A DNA stretch of 64,000 nt, taken from assembly GCA_004154925.1 (NCBI GenBank), contig QJNS01000042.1:335652-399651 (forward strand), given 5' to 3'. Positions within the stretch are counted from its first letter, which is position 1. Each line of letters opens with the position of its first letter. Below, piece by piece: positions 13,114 to 24,879 of the stretch. Position numbers and translations under genes: made by a program. The notes under the pieces are model-generated. The model worked only from the letters and a program-made list of their open reading frames with translations. It searched no databases and was not told the DNA's origin. The stretch is from Monosporascus cannonballus (Eukaryota > Ascomycota > Sordariomycetes > Xylariales).

Positions 13114-14239
13114 TTACTTAGCAGTTTTGTTAAATAAATTTCTCGAAAAGGTTTATTAATACTTTTTTTTTGCCGCGATTTATTAACAGATATATTGATA
13201 AATCGGTCCTTTTAATTAATTAGTAAGCTACGCATCTTTATGCATTTCTTTAAAATTCGCTTTCCGGATAAGCAATATTCTTAAGGGTGAAAGGTTTACG
13301 ATCAAATCCAGCTTTATTTACAAATTTCTTTACCTCTAAGTTTTGACCTTTTAATTGCCTATTTATTAAGTTTTTATATCCGAGATCAAAATAATTTCCG
13401 GTTTTTCGAACGTTATAATCGTTTTATAAGTTATTCTTCGTACTAAATATTTTATAAATTCTAAGTTTCTCTTTAATAATATGCTTATAAATATGCATAG
13501 CAGTGACGAACTTTCTGCTTATAACTTGAGCAGAAGACTTTTTTTAACTGATAAAAACTTTTCTTATTAAATATACTGTTACGCATAATTATAAAATTGC
13601 GAAATTCGGATAGCTATATTCGGTTAATATTAAATACTTGGTACCTTACCAAAAAACTGATATAAACTTACGGATATAAGATAAAAGTTCGCCCTTTCTT
13701 TCCCGTTTTTTTATAAGGAATACTTTCGTACTCCATATACGTAAATCTCAGACCAGTTTAGCTTAAAGTTTGCAATAATCGTATTAATAATCACAGGACT
13801 ATATTAGCGAAAAATTTGATTAAACTGGCAAATAAATATGTTATTCGAAGTAAGCAAATTATACGTGTAATTCGGGCTTATATTATATAATTCCGTTAAC
13901 GCTTTTATTCTCTGAAAATAAAGCTGTTTAGCAAAATATGTTTTTTATATTATTTTAACAATTTAATTAATTTGTTTTTGGCCGGTTTGTTCGTTCTCTG
14001 TTACAAGTTACTTAATACTCATGGAAAATAATTCCAATTTAGTAACTTTTTCGATATATTATTTTTAATATTTTCCCAATCCGGTTGTTGCGATCGTCTT
14101 TATATCCTTATTCACCTAAATTTTCTAAATAAAAAATCTATAATACTTATGTATTTAATTTTCGAAATCCTTGATAATACGGAACTTTTTTTTAGAAAAC
14201 TATTAACTATCAAAAACGAAAAACTTCTTATTATACTCA
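13114..14239 (-). pseudogene. Unidentified decayed coding region, distal part
   Basis: The minus strand carries long stretches with few stops and protein-like composition, for example TGNYFDLGYKNLINRQLKG and KPFTLKNIAYPESEF in the 13250-13420 area. It is not LTR-retrotransposon sequence that I can recognise and has no second copy in the window. It is bounded on the left by the LTR of W and on the right by element 2, whose target duplication joins it to 20245 onward. It is probably the C-terminal side of the same gene as 20245-22548. Function unknown; it could be a host gene or another transposon's protein. Confidence 0.45.
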
Positions 14240-14641
14240 TATTACGATCTAACGGGCTACGGCCTCCAGAAACGGTTCCCGAAAAAGACAAGCTAAGAAA
14301 AGACAGTGGGTTAGGTCACTTGATGGATTACCAATTCACCGGTAGTAAGCCACTAAGCCGGATTATTAACTTATTGGTGGTAAGTCAGGATTCCGGATTA
14401 CTAACTCACTGGTGATGAGCCAGTAAGCCGATATAGGATATATACGTTTATTATTTTCATAATTTAAATAATATTATATTGTAATATTTATTAATATTAA
14501 TTATTAGCAATCAATATTGAAATAAATAATATAACATAATATAATTAAGTTACTTTATTATTATAATATTTACGATATTTCTGCCAATATAAACCCGTGC
14601 GATTAATATTTAATAATTGGTTAAATCGCTTATCCTTTATA
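14240..14641 (+). repeat. 5' LTR of element 2, 402 bp, U3 type A with three repeat units
   Basis: It starts tattacgatctaacggg (mutated TGTTACGACC) and ends near cgcttatcctttata. About 14325-14430 holds three tandem copies of a 35-bp unit of the form GGATTACCA..TTACTGGTGG..AAGCC, each partly self-complementary. The 3' LTR has only one copy. Confidence 0.87.
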
Positions 14642-14699
14642 CGTTGCAAATTTTTGTTCAGTAATACCGTTAAACTCTGAGCAATATCGCCGATATTTT

Positions 14700-15930
14700 A
14701 TTGACCAGCAAATAACCGGAAAAGTCTGTTTATAGTGTCACTAATAACCCGGATACTGGAATAAAATCCAAAGAGAAAAAAAATTGGGCTTTTTTACGAA
14801 GAAATGTTGCGACGTCTGGATATTATAAATAAACGTATTCTTCAGCTTAAAAAACATTAATCTTACGACGTCCTTTTAAGCCGCCTATAAAAAGCTGGAA
14901 GAAAAGGAAAAGGTTTTTCAAACCGAGAAGACCTGTTGAAGCAAATTAAATTTTTTTAGCTGAATTCCACCAAGAAATCAGAAACGATTCTTAAACCCCT
15001 TAGGTCAAAGTCTTTTAACAGAATCTCGACCAAGTTATAACTGTTCTTAATTTAATGCCCAAGATATTTCGAGTATTTTTCCAGTCAACAACTTACGTTT
15101 ATTATACGAATTAAATTCGCGATAAAATAATTTACAGAAAACGCATTGATTTAATTCACATCCGTTTCAAGAAAATATGTCATTTTATTTGTACAAAACC
15201 GAAATCCGGAAATCATACGAATATAGAATAAGGACGAACAATTTAAATAAGCTTTAACAAAAGTTTTCGAAGTAATATATAAGAAAATAAAAACGGAAAT
15301 GCAAATCTAATAATTACGATAAAAAGAACAAATATCTAACTACGGTAATGCATTCGGTCAGCTAGTACTTAAACTATATTAATGATAACAAGTATTAATA
15401 GTCAAGTTTTTCGATAACTTCAAAAGAGAAATACAGGAAAAGTTTTTTAAGCTTAATCAGCCTGCTTATTCTTTAAAAAATATCGTTATAATTATCAAAA
15501 TCCATGATCGACAATATGCCTAGTGCATTAGAAGTATTAAAAGGAAAAATAATAACAAAATTCGATTTGCCGCTTATACTAACGATTTTGAACGTAATAA
15601 CATTTCTTACGGTATAAAACCAGGAGCTATAGAATTAAGGGTTATTTATAAGAAGAATTAAACCCAAACCAAATATTTTAATTGCAACAGAGTACGGTAT
15701 AAAGTAGGATGGTATAAGACACTTAACAAACCCGTTAAAATAACTGGATGTTCAGACTCGAAAGATAATCTAGAAAAGATCAAAAAAAAAAAGAAAACAA
15801 ATGCATTAATATAATTCGGCTTAAGTGCGTACCGAGCCCCACGAAGCGCAAAATCCGACAAAGAATACGTAAAACCAGAAAGCTGGTTTAATAGGTAGCG
15901 CAAATATAGTAAGAAAAATTGTAAGCTGAA
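14700..15930 (+). pseudogene. Decayed gag of element 2
   Basis: Homologous to gag of elements 1 and 3. The nucleocapsid knuckle at about 15674-15718 reads KYFNCNRVRYKVGWYK, with the second Cys kept and the first mutated to Tyr. The sequence follows element 3 to about 15915 and then jumps directly to the protease flap region. The gag C-terminus and protease catalytic box are therefore missing. Stops occur throughout. Confidence 0.72.
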
Positions 15931-15934
15931 ATTG

Positions 15935-18900
15935 TTATGAAAATATAAATTAAAACTATATGTATCTATAAACGCTAAAAATCAGGAATTTGTTTATAAT
16001 AACAGGGAAACTATACTCGACATTTATTATATCGAAATATTTGTTTAAAGACAATATTAAATAATTAATTCCGATATCGTTTCATTTAAAAATTACGATA
16101 TAATTCTAGGATTACCATGGATACGTTAATACGAAATCTGAATTAATAAAGAGATTAACTAGATAAAATTTACCTTATATCTTTTTAATACATAAAACAA
16201 ATCTTAATATTAAATCGAAAATGACCACATATATCAGCATAAAGTTACGATAAATAACTTATTATTAAGAGGGGCAAACTATAAAAAGAAAATAGGCATT
16301 AGGAAAAATGCGACATAATGTTATTATTATTAGAACCAAATTAAGGTAAGAAAATAACGATTTAAAACAATAACACCAAAAGTTAAAAATTTAATTAATA
16401 TGCTATTACAAGATGCCCGTTATAACAAATTTTTTAGAAAAGAGTTTAATACGAAATTGATAAAAAATAATAAATAAATTTATAAAATAATTCTTAAAAT
16501 AAGTGTTATGCCGAAGTTTTACACTATTTATAACTTTAACGAAAACAAATTACGCGTTTTCAAAAAATACTTAAAAAATCGAATATAGAAAGGATGGATT
16601 CGATTTTCGAAATTAGTAATAAGGTATTTAATGTTTTTCGTGCTAAAGAAAAACAAAAAGATATAACTTATAGTTAATTATGGATAATTAAACAATATCA
16701 GTATTAAAAGTAGAATATTATTACTTTTGATGACGGGAATACCAAAATAATTTTACCCAATTAAATAATTTATAATTTTCGAATGGAAAAATAAATATAA
16801 CCTTATTAAGATTTAAGAAAAATACTAATAAAATATAACTTTTAAAACGCAACACAGACTATATAAATCTCTGGTTGTATTAATAAGATTTACCAATATA
16901 CCAGCAATTTTCTAACTAATAAATTATCATGTATTACAAAAATATCTCCATATTTTTGTTATATACTACCTCGACGATATTTCTATTTTTTTAAAAAAGG
17001 AAAGACCTTACGCAGAATACGTTTATCAAGCTCTTTAAGTTTTATAAAACACAAAGTTATTTATTAACGCAACAAAATAGTAATTTAATGTACAATATTA
17101 AAATATTTGAAACATATTATTATTTTAGAATATACTGAGATAAATCGTAAAAAGATCGCTGCAGTTACAAAATGACGAACGTTAATAATAATTAAGAAAA
17201 TACAGGTATTCTTCGAGTTCGCTAATAACGACTGGAAATTTATTCGAAGTTTCTGGAAAATAACCGTACTTCTAATTAATTTTACGAGAAAAAAAGAATT
17301 TAATAAATGCTTAAAATGAAAAATGCGTTTTAAGATACTAAAGATATAATTATTAGGAAGATAGTTTTAATTGAATGCAATTTAACTTACGCCGTTAAAC
17401 TCAAAACCGATATTTCGGATTATACGTTAAGCGTATTATTCGGATAACAAAATAGTTAAGGCAAAATATACCTTATTATATTCTTTTCATAAAAGTTAAA
17501 AAAATTAAATTAGGATATTCCAAAGACAGGATTTATGGCCATTATTATGGCATTCCGAGCATTTAGGTTTTTTCTAAAAGAAAATTTTTACTCAGTCAAA
17601 GTTTATATAAATTATTAAAGGCTTACCCATTTTAGAATAACCGAAAAATTTATAAGATAATAATTAAAATACGAAAAAAAAATTAAATTTTTTTGATCTA
17701 GTTATTATATATAAAAAAAGTTTAAAAAATAGAAGAACCGATATTTTAAGTAATTAACAAAATTTTCCAGAAAAATTAATTAAAGATAACTATATAATTT
17801 TTGAAATTATTACGAAAGCTTATGTACGCCGGCGACAAATTACGACAATTCGGGTAATACCTTTTAATATATATCAGAAAGTCCAGTAATATAATAACAG
17901 TTTTTCAAAAGACTAAATAACGGACAAAAATATAAATTTTAACAAAATATTAAAAGGGTTTAGTGCGGGAAATATATATAAATTAATTATAGCGATATCT
18001 AGGGACTTATAAAACCTTGAAACGACTTTAACGCATATATGCATTTCTTAAAATAAAATTAACGGTACAAAAAATAATCTAGCAATACAATATTTGGGCC
18101 AAAACAAAAGCTCGACGATATAAGCTATAGAGGAAGTTATAGCTACTACCAGTCGCAAAATAACCGTAATACTTCATTATATTGGATTTTATAATTAAAC
18201 ATCGTATATTAAGAAATCCTATTATGGAAATATATTTCGATGGTATTTTCGTTATCCTTAATAGATTTATAAAAACTTTTTATTCCTTATCATATTATAA
18301 GAATACAAAGGCCGAATAAATAACATATATTTTTTAAGCTATATTTTTAATATATACGGATTATTAATCGAAATTATTTTAAATAGAGAATTAATATTTG
18401 CATTTAAAGTTTAGCAAGAGCTTATAATATATATCGACCTAAATTATAAGTTATTCAGCGTTTTCAAATTACAGGCAAATAACGAAATAAAACGAACAAA
18501 TTAAATTTTAAAAATTACTTATAATAGTATATTAATTACCAATTAAAATTGTGCTAAGAAATTATTAATTATATAAATAGGTTATAATACCAGTTATTAC
18601 GAAAACATTAAAATCATCCTGTGATGATATGCACAGCTAGTCCTTATAAGGTGGATTAATGTGTCCAAACTCCAATTGGAGTTTGGAATTGCTGACATTT
18701 TGGTATTGCGGCTAGCGTTGCACCCTCGTTATCTCACAAATCCCTGCCAACGCAACTTTTGGTTTTACTCCAGAAATTTACAGAAAGGTACGCGACAACG
18801 GCCCAATTGATATTCAAATTATTTTTATATCAAAATAATTACCATAATTAAATTAAAAAATGAAAGTAAAACTGGAATTTACACGAAATTAAATAAATAA

Positions 18901-19325
18901 TTATTATAACGAGACAATATTAAAAGGGTTACATTTCGAAAAGTGGAAAACGGTTTTTTGACCTATAAAATATATCCAGATAAAACCAACTAGCAAAAAA
19001 ATCGATTTTAAATATATTGGTGTATATAAAATCGCTACAAAAATCCTGCAAAATAACCACCAACTGGAATTTCCAGTAAAGTTAACGGCAATCTAAACTT
19101 TTACGTTTTTTATTGAGGTAATAATAAATACAATTAAGATATATACGGTAGAAAACGATGTAAACGGTAAAAACGAATAATTATACGAAATGGAAAAGAA
19201 TATTCGATATATAGAAATAAAACGTATTTACACAATATTCAATTACGTTGGAAAAGCACCCGGATATCGAAAATACCTGAGAAACCGCCAAGAATCTTAT
19301 TAGCGCCTAGCGCCTATTAAAAAAC
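15935..19325 (+). pseudogene. Decayed pol of element 2 (no protease active site)
   Basis: It begins within the protease flap (equivalent to element 3 about 24965), so the D-S-G box is absent. RT retains VIYYLDDISIF with YLDD at 16967-16978. RNase H, integrase and GPY/F (near 19010-19110, YIGVYKIATKI) follow in the usual order. The chromodomain at about 19175-19320 retains NIQLRWKSTRISKI-type remnants and the APSAY-type end. The 120-bp foldback lies between the integrase core and GPY/F. Without protease this copy would have depended on other copies even before RIP. Confidence 0.8.
18620..18739. mobile_element. Unmutated 120-bp foldback insertion
   Basis: Comparison with elements 1 and 3 shows an extra GC-richer segment starting TGTGATGATATGC and ending TTATCTCACAA. 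It is flanked by ATCC at 18616-18619 and 18740-18743. The ends are imperfectly inverted (TGTGATGATA versus TGTGAGATAA). The middle contains a perfect 24-bp palindrome at 18664-18687 with arms TCCAAACTCCAA, which can form a long hairpin. There is no coding capacity. It is most simply a miniature DNA transposon that escaped RIP because of its small size. Confidence 0.72.
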
Positions 19326-19906
19326 TTTTACCAAAAACGACGAAACTATCAAAAATAATGGTATTTTAATTTACCACATTCAAATTAATAACGTCCATCT
19401 TGCCCGAAGCCAATATCTCGATTACAAATTCTGATTCCAAATGGGCAAGATTATTAGATTCGTTTAACGACTAAAAAGCCCGGTTAACCAGTGTAGCACC
19501 TTCATATTGATAATATTAACGCTGTCGCCGTATACGAGAAAATCGCGCCAAAGATTTACCTAAGGCCTTTTCCGCCGCTAATTCCTTTTTTCCAATCGAC
19601 GAGCCTCGGCGACATAACGATTAATTATGGATACAGGAATTCCACTTTCATTATCGGAACGCCCTTTACGTACGAATTTCTTGTAATACGATACCCTTTT
19701 TATTATGTAATAATTAAAATAGTAAGAAGAAATAAATAAGGTATAATAACGGAATCTTTAAATTTAATTAATTTAACCAAAATAACCCGTTAAATAATTT
19801 GGCGAACACGAAACTTAAAAATACGAAAAGCCATAATGGGAAAAAACAAAGCATTTATTAAAGAAAAAGAAATCTTAAGAGCAAAAATTTGGAACAAAGG
19901 AAATCG
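19326..19906 (+). other. 3' region of element 2 between chromodomain and LTR
   Basis: No recognisable domain. It is less mutated than neighbouring sequence around 19380-19640, with several open stretches, and ends in a purine-rich run (ggaacaaaggaaa) that fits a polypurine tract. Confidence 0.45.
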
Positions 19907-20239
19907 TATTACGACTTCAAGGATTATGTCCTCCAAAAAGGGTCTTCGACAAAAACAAGCCAAGAAAAGATAGTAAATGAAGTTACGTAATGGATCACCA
20001 ACTTACTAGTGGTAGGCTAGTAAGCTGACATAGGATATATACGTTTATTATTTCCATAGTTTAGATAATATCAGCTTCCATTATTTATCAATATCAATCG
20101 TTTGCAATACATTCTTACATCTTTGGTATTACGAAACGTAACTAAGTTATTTTATTGTTTTAAAGTCCTACGATATCGGTGCTAATATGAACCCGTACGA
20201 CTAAGGTTTAATAATTGATTAAACCGCCTAGCGGTCACA
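19907..20239 (+). repeat. 3' LTR of element 2, 333 bp, U3 type A with one repeat unit
   Basis: It starts tattacgacttcaagg and ends accgcctagcggtcaca. It is about 69 bp shorter than its 5' partner, which equals two of the 35-bp U3 units. Confidence 0.88.
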
Positions 20240-20244
20240 ACTCG

Positions 20245-22548
20245 TTTTTGATTATGAAAAGCTATTAAGAACTATTATAAGCTATAAGATAATTAAAATA
20301 ATCCTACGTAATACGCCAAAACGGTTTAAAAGTTCGGCCTTATAGCTTACGTTTCGAAATTACTTAAAAAACGTACGTATAACTACAATTTTAATATTTT
20401 AAGCGCGAAATACCGTTAATAATAACGTTCCTAATGTTTTTAACAAATATTCTTAACGTTACAAATTCGAAATGCCTAAATATGAAATACTAAATAACCT
20501 TTGTTCCTGTACAAAAGTATAAATTATCCCGAAATCATTTTTACGCTTTTGTATTTTTTTTTATTAATTATCAGAAATATCAAAATATTTGCCGATCTTT
20601 GCAAAATCATAAATAACGTGCTCGAATAAAAGAATAACGGCTTATATTTAATAACCTAAATTACATGTATAAAAAAGCTTTATATAAGTAATATTATTAC
20701 TAATATTACTTTTTTTAAAGAAGTAACCTATATCGTAATACCAAATCCCAGCCTTATGTAATAAAGATTTCGAAATAATTTTAACGTAAAAGTTTTCCAT
20801 TATCACCATATGTTTAAGGGTAAAATTATGGTCCAGTTTTCCGATAATTTTAAATAATGATTTCTTAATTATTTGTTATCCAGTACAGTTCATCGGAATC
20901 GAAAAAATTCTTATTTGAATTGTTTATCCCGTAATATCAGTTTCGACAATAGTAAGAACGAATAGGTTTCGGCTATTTATTAAATCTGTTGTTTTATAGT
21001 TATCGATTAAGGTAAATAATCGTAAAAGGTTTTTGTCGAAATAAGTAACGATATAAATCACTGCTGGCTTTATCTCAAAAGGAATAAAGGTCTGGAAATT
21101 AATTAATGTTATAAGGATATTGCCGAACTGAACAATATCTTTGGACGATAATTCTCCTAATTCTTTCCAGCGGTTTTTTATTTGACAAATTTAAAAGGTT
21201 CGAAACAGAAATTCTATTACCGGCTTAATTTAAAAAAGTGCTTTCGGATTTTTTCTCGTTTTATGGAACTGATGTAACGGATCTTGCAAATAATTACCTT
21301 CGTAATTGCGTAGCGGATTATACCGTATTCGCCGGGCTTTTACAAATACCTATCACTTAATATGGAGAAACATGGGTACTTGTAATTATTCTTACCGAGT
21401 GCATTAAACAAAAAAAGAGCAGGGTTAAGTAACGACCTTACTTGTAATTCGCGAGGTAATATACCGTCTAAAGTGGCGAAAATCCTAAGAACTTTAGTTT
21501 CGGCCTTTAACATGTTTTCGAAATCTAAAGCCGAAAATTAATCGTCACATTCCTTCCAGGTTTTTGTAAGTTGATTAAAGCAATTATCCCAAATTAGGTT
21601 GCTAAGCCTACGATATACCTACCTAAAAGTAAAACAATTTATTACGGCATTTAAGAAATTCTTTATTACGAATATCCCCTTAATAGTTTTGGAAATTAAA
21701 AACCTTGATTTAAATATAAACAGAAAATTAATTTTAATATTATTAATTAGGCATTATATAGCCCATTTTAGTTAAACGCAGGAATTTACGATATGTTTTA
21801 CGTACCGTAATAATTATATTTAATTTCAAAAACGGGAATTCATCTTTTAGTTTTTTCATCAGATTTTAACTCGTAATTTTCCCTGGGATTGTCAAGGTAA
21901 CTTAGGCGTTCTCGAAAAATTGGTTTTTTTAATACTACGTCAATTCATATTTAAATATTATTATAATTTATTTTAATCGTTAAAATATCTTTAGCTTATT
22001 CGTACTGTTTTATAACGAAATGATTAAAATTAATCTTGTTATCCTTCCTTAAGTTATTTATATTGCAATGTCTAAAAAATTGTAAAATAATTTTACGTTA
22101 TTTAAAAATATCCTATTCGGCGAAATCAGCTTGCTATTTAGCTTTAATTCGAACGTTGATATCGGCAGTATACTGTTCGAATTATAAAATCGTCCGAATA
22201 TCTTTGAAACAATTAATGCTAAAGACTTCTGGATAAATAAGGTGCAGATGCTGCGCGAAAAAGTATTATAGCCTAAAGCGAAATACCAGTTAAAGTAAAT
22301 GAAGTAATCCTTTCAGATTATATCTTTAGGTATAAACTTATGCCATATATAAAGGGGAATAAGGTAATACATTAATTAAAAAAGTTATAATTAACTTAAA
22401 TTTGGTTATTTGGCGAAACTAAATCACCGGACTTATAACTGTAACAGTTAAGTTGATCGGTAAATAAGGTAATATAAAGTGTAAGAAGTAATGATCGTCT
22501 GGCTAGAATTAAGATCTAGGGAGCGATGGCTAAGAAGCTCTCTATATA
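20245..22548 (-). pseudogene. Unidentified decayed coding region, proximal part
   Basis: The minus strand between about 21760 and 21350 has an almost open frame with ordinary protein character. It includes NCFNQLTKTWKECDD, FATLDGILPRELQVRSLLN and ALGKNNYKYPCF. A second stretch near 21100-20980 reads like YLFRQKPFTIIYLNR. I do not recognise the family. There are no retroviral motifs and no second copy in the window, yet it carries RIP-type changes, so further copies probably exist elsewhere. Element 2 separates it from 13114-14239. Its upstream end meets the tail of the copia remnant near 22400-22548. Confidence 0.5.
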
Positions 22549-22553
22549 CTGTG

Positions 22554-22936
22554 TGTTACGACCTGACCAGCCACGGCCTCCAGGAACGGTCGCAACGGAG
22601 AAGGCCAAGAAAACTGTGTGGATCAGGTCACGTAACGGATCACCAGCTTACTAGTGGTAAGCCAGTGAGCCGGATTACCAGCTTATTAGGAATAAGTTAA
22701 TAAGCCGGATTATTAACTTATTGGTAATAATCAAATTAAAAAAAAAATATATACGTTTATTAATTCCATAATTGAATAACTTTAGCTTATAATATAATAT
22801 TATTACTTAAGGTATTTTTGGCATTACGAAACGTAATACGTTATTATATTTATTATTTAGATTTTTACGATATTTCTATTAATATAAATCTGTTAACTTA
22901 CGGTTTAATAATTAGTTAAACCGTTTAGCCGTTATA
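22554..22936 (+). repeat. 5' LTR of element 3, 383 bp, U3 type A
   Basis: It starts with intact TGTTACGACCTGACCAGCC and ends gtttagccgttata. Three 35-bp units occupy about 22637-22741. The first 150 bases are strikingly less mutated than the rest of the element. Confidence 0.93.
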
Positions 22937-22989
22937 CGTTATAAGTTTTTGTTTAGTAATATCGTTAAATTCTAAGTAATATTTAATAT

Positions 22990-24350
22990 TGTTACAATAT
23001 TAACCAATATTTAAAAAATCCTTATTTAGTAATTTTAGGCTTAAATTCGGGAACTGGAAAAAGAAATTCGATAATTTAGGGTTACGCTTGCCTAATTTTT
23101 TTTCGCCCGTATAAAGCTTAAAAAGCCAGAATTTTACGACGGAAAAGGTAATTTTAAGATTTTCCTAACTTAGGCACGAATTTACTTTCGTTTTTTGGAC
23201 CTTAACGACCTAACGGATATAGTCTTAATAATAAAAGCATATTTAATAAGAAATGCGGTTAATTAATTTAAGTTTATTAAAAGAAACTTTTTGGAAATAA
23301 GAAAAGTAAATAAGGAAAATTTTATTAACGAAATCTTTTTAATTTTTATTAATTTCAAAACTAAAATATGCGATAAGTTCAGCAATCCGGATAAAAAATA
23401 ATTAACGGCTTAATAATTCTTATAATTCCGACAAAAAAGATTTGCGTCAAAATAAGCCGTAACCTTTAAAAATTTTGTAATTAAGGCCGGATAAAAAAAT
23501 AAAAAAATTAATATTTTTATCGATATATTTTATAAGAAATTAAAAAATAATATACAAAATAATACTATTTGGATTAAACGATTAATTACCCTGGATCGAT
23601 ATATTATAAAGGTAATTAAGATTAATAATTAACAATTTAAAAAACGATAGGAAAAAAAAAGATAATATGTTTTACGTTCGGGATATAATAAATCTAATTA
23701 AGGGAAAAAATAAGACGTACCCCTTATTTTTTACGGAACAGCATTAGGACTTATGGAATTCGGCGTTACCTACAAACAGAATTAAAGCCAAATTAAATAT
23801 TTTTATTATGGCAAAATAAGATATAAGGCTTATAAGTATAAAAAGCTTAAAAAATTACGATAGGATAATTTAATCCCTATACCAGGAAAATAATTTAGGA
23901 ATAATTAAGAAAATAATAATAAAATTATTAACATAATTTAAGCCAAATGCGTATTAAGCCTTAAGCAAAAATTATTACGATAAAAAATCCGACGAAAAAT
24001 ACGAAAAGTTAAAAAATTAACTTAATAAATAACGCGAACATAATAAAAGGTATTATAAAAATAATTACGCAAATATTAAAATTGGACAAAGGAAATTTGT
24101 TCTGGGATATTTGTTTAATATGGCAAAATATACGTTATATATTGTCAATAACGAAAATATCCCGATTACGAAAAATGCAAATAATATATTTATATACGAA
24201 TTACCTGTATATATTATAAAGGATTTAATTTTTTAAATCGTACCGGGCATAATAAAAATAAAAAGTAATAATATCGATAATTTCGAATTTTAAACCGAGG
24301 AAATATTTCATAATTAGCCAAAATAAAAAGCTGGCTTAAAAAAAATAATG
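22990..24350 (+). pseudogene. Decayed gag of element 3
   Basis: The gag coding region starts shortly after the conserved leader. The nucleocapsid knuckle at 23798-23842 reads YFYYGKIRYKAYKY, a CCHC box with all three Cys codons changed to Tyr and His to Tyr. It is followed by KKLKKLR. Gag helical segments are recognisable around 23120-23400 (FYDGKGNFKIFLT, then FLEIRKVNKENFIN). The first start codon cannot be fixed because of mutation. Stops are dense. Confidence 0.72.
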
Positions 24351-24879
24351 CCCGTAAAAAGACCTTTTGTATTATTATAAATAATATAACAATGAAACAA
24401 AAAAGGAATTAATTTAACGTACGGTAAAAAAGCATTGTTAGTAAGTTATTACGGATTTTTATTTTGAATTAATATTTATTATAATTCTTTACGAAAAAAG
24501 GTTATTAAGAAAAAAATACGTTAATTTATAAAGATTTTTTGGAACGATAACTAAAACGATATATAATCAGATGTAATTGTAAGTATAAGAAAACAATTTA
24601 TTCGATAAAGAAAAAAAGTGCAAAAAAAATTAAGAATAATTAATACGGTTCGAAAAAATGATATGTTAATAATAACGACAAATATAATAATTTAATACGT
24701 TAAACGAAAAAATATAAATAAAGTTCGATAAATTTGAATATAAGTTAAAAAAAAAGTTATTTATAAAAAGGCGCAAAATAACGAAACCTAGAAAAATTAA
24801 AGAAAATTTTTAAAAAAGGCTTTAAACGCGATAATAAAAAATGTTAATAACTTTATTATTTTAAATATATAAATCAAAA

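Larger units (their letters stand above)
14240..20239 (+). mobile_element. Ty3/gypsy chromovirus element 2 (family 1), internally deleted
   Basis: This is a plus-strand element with both LTRs (14240-14641 and 19907-20239). The flanking 5-bp duplication is actca (14235-14239) and actcg (20240-20244), differing by one transition. Compared with elements 1 and 3 it lacks about 0.8-0.9 kb between the gag knuckle and the protease flap. It also carries a 120-bp foldback insert (18620-18739). It inserted into the unidentified minus-strand coding region. Confidence 0.9.

Noticed and set aside
22491..22700. 69-codon plus-strand open frame
   Set aside because: It crosses the target duplication and 5' LTR of element 3, so it cannot be an ancestral gene.
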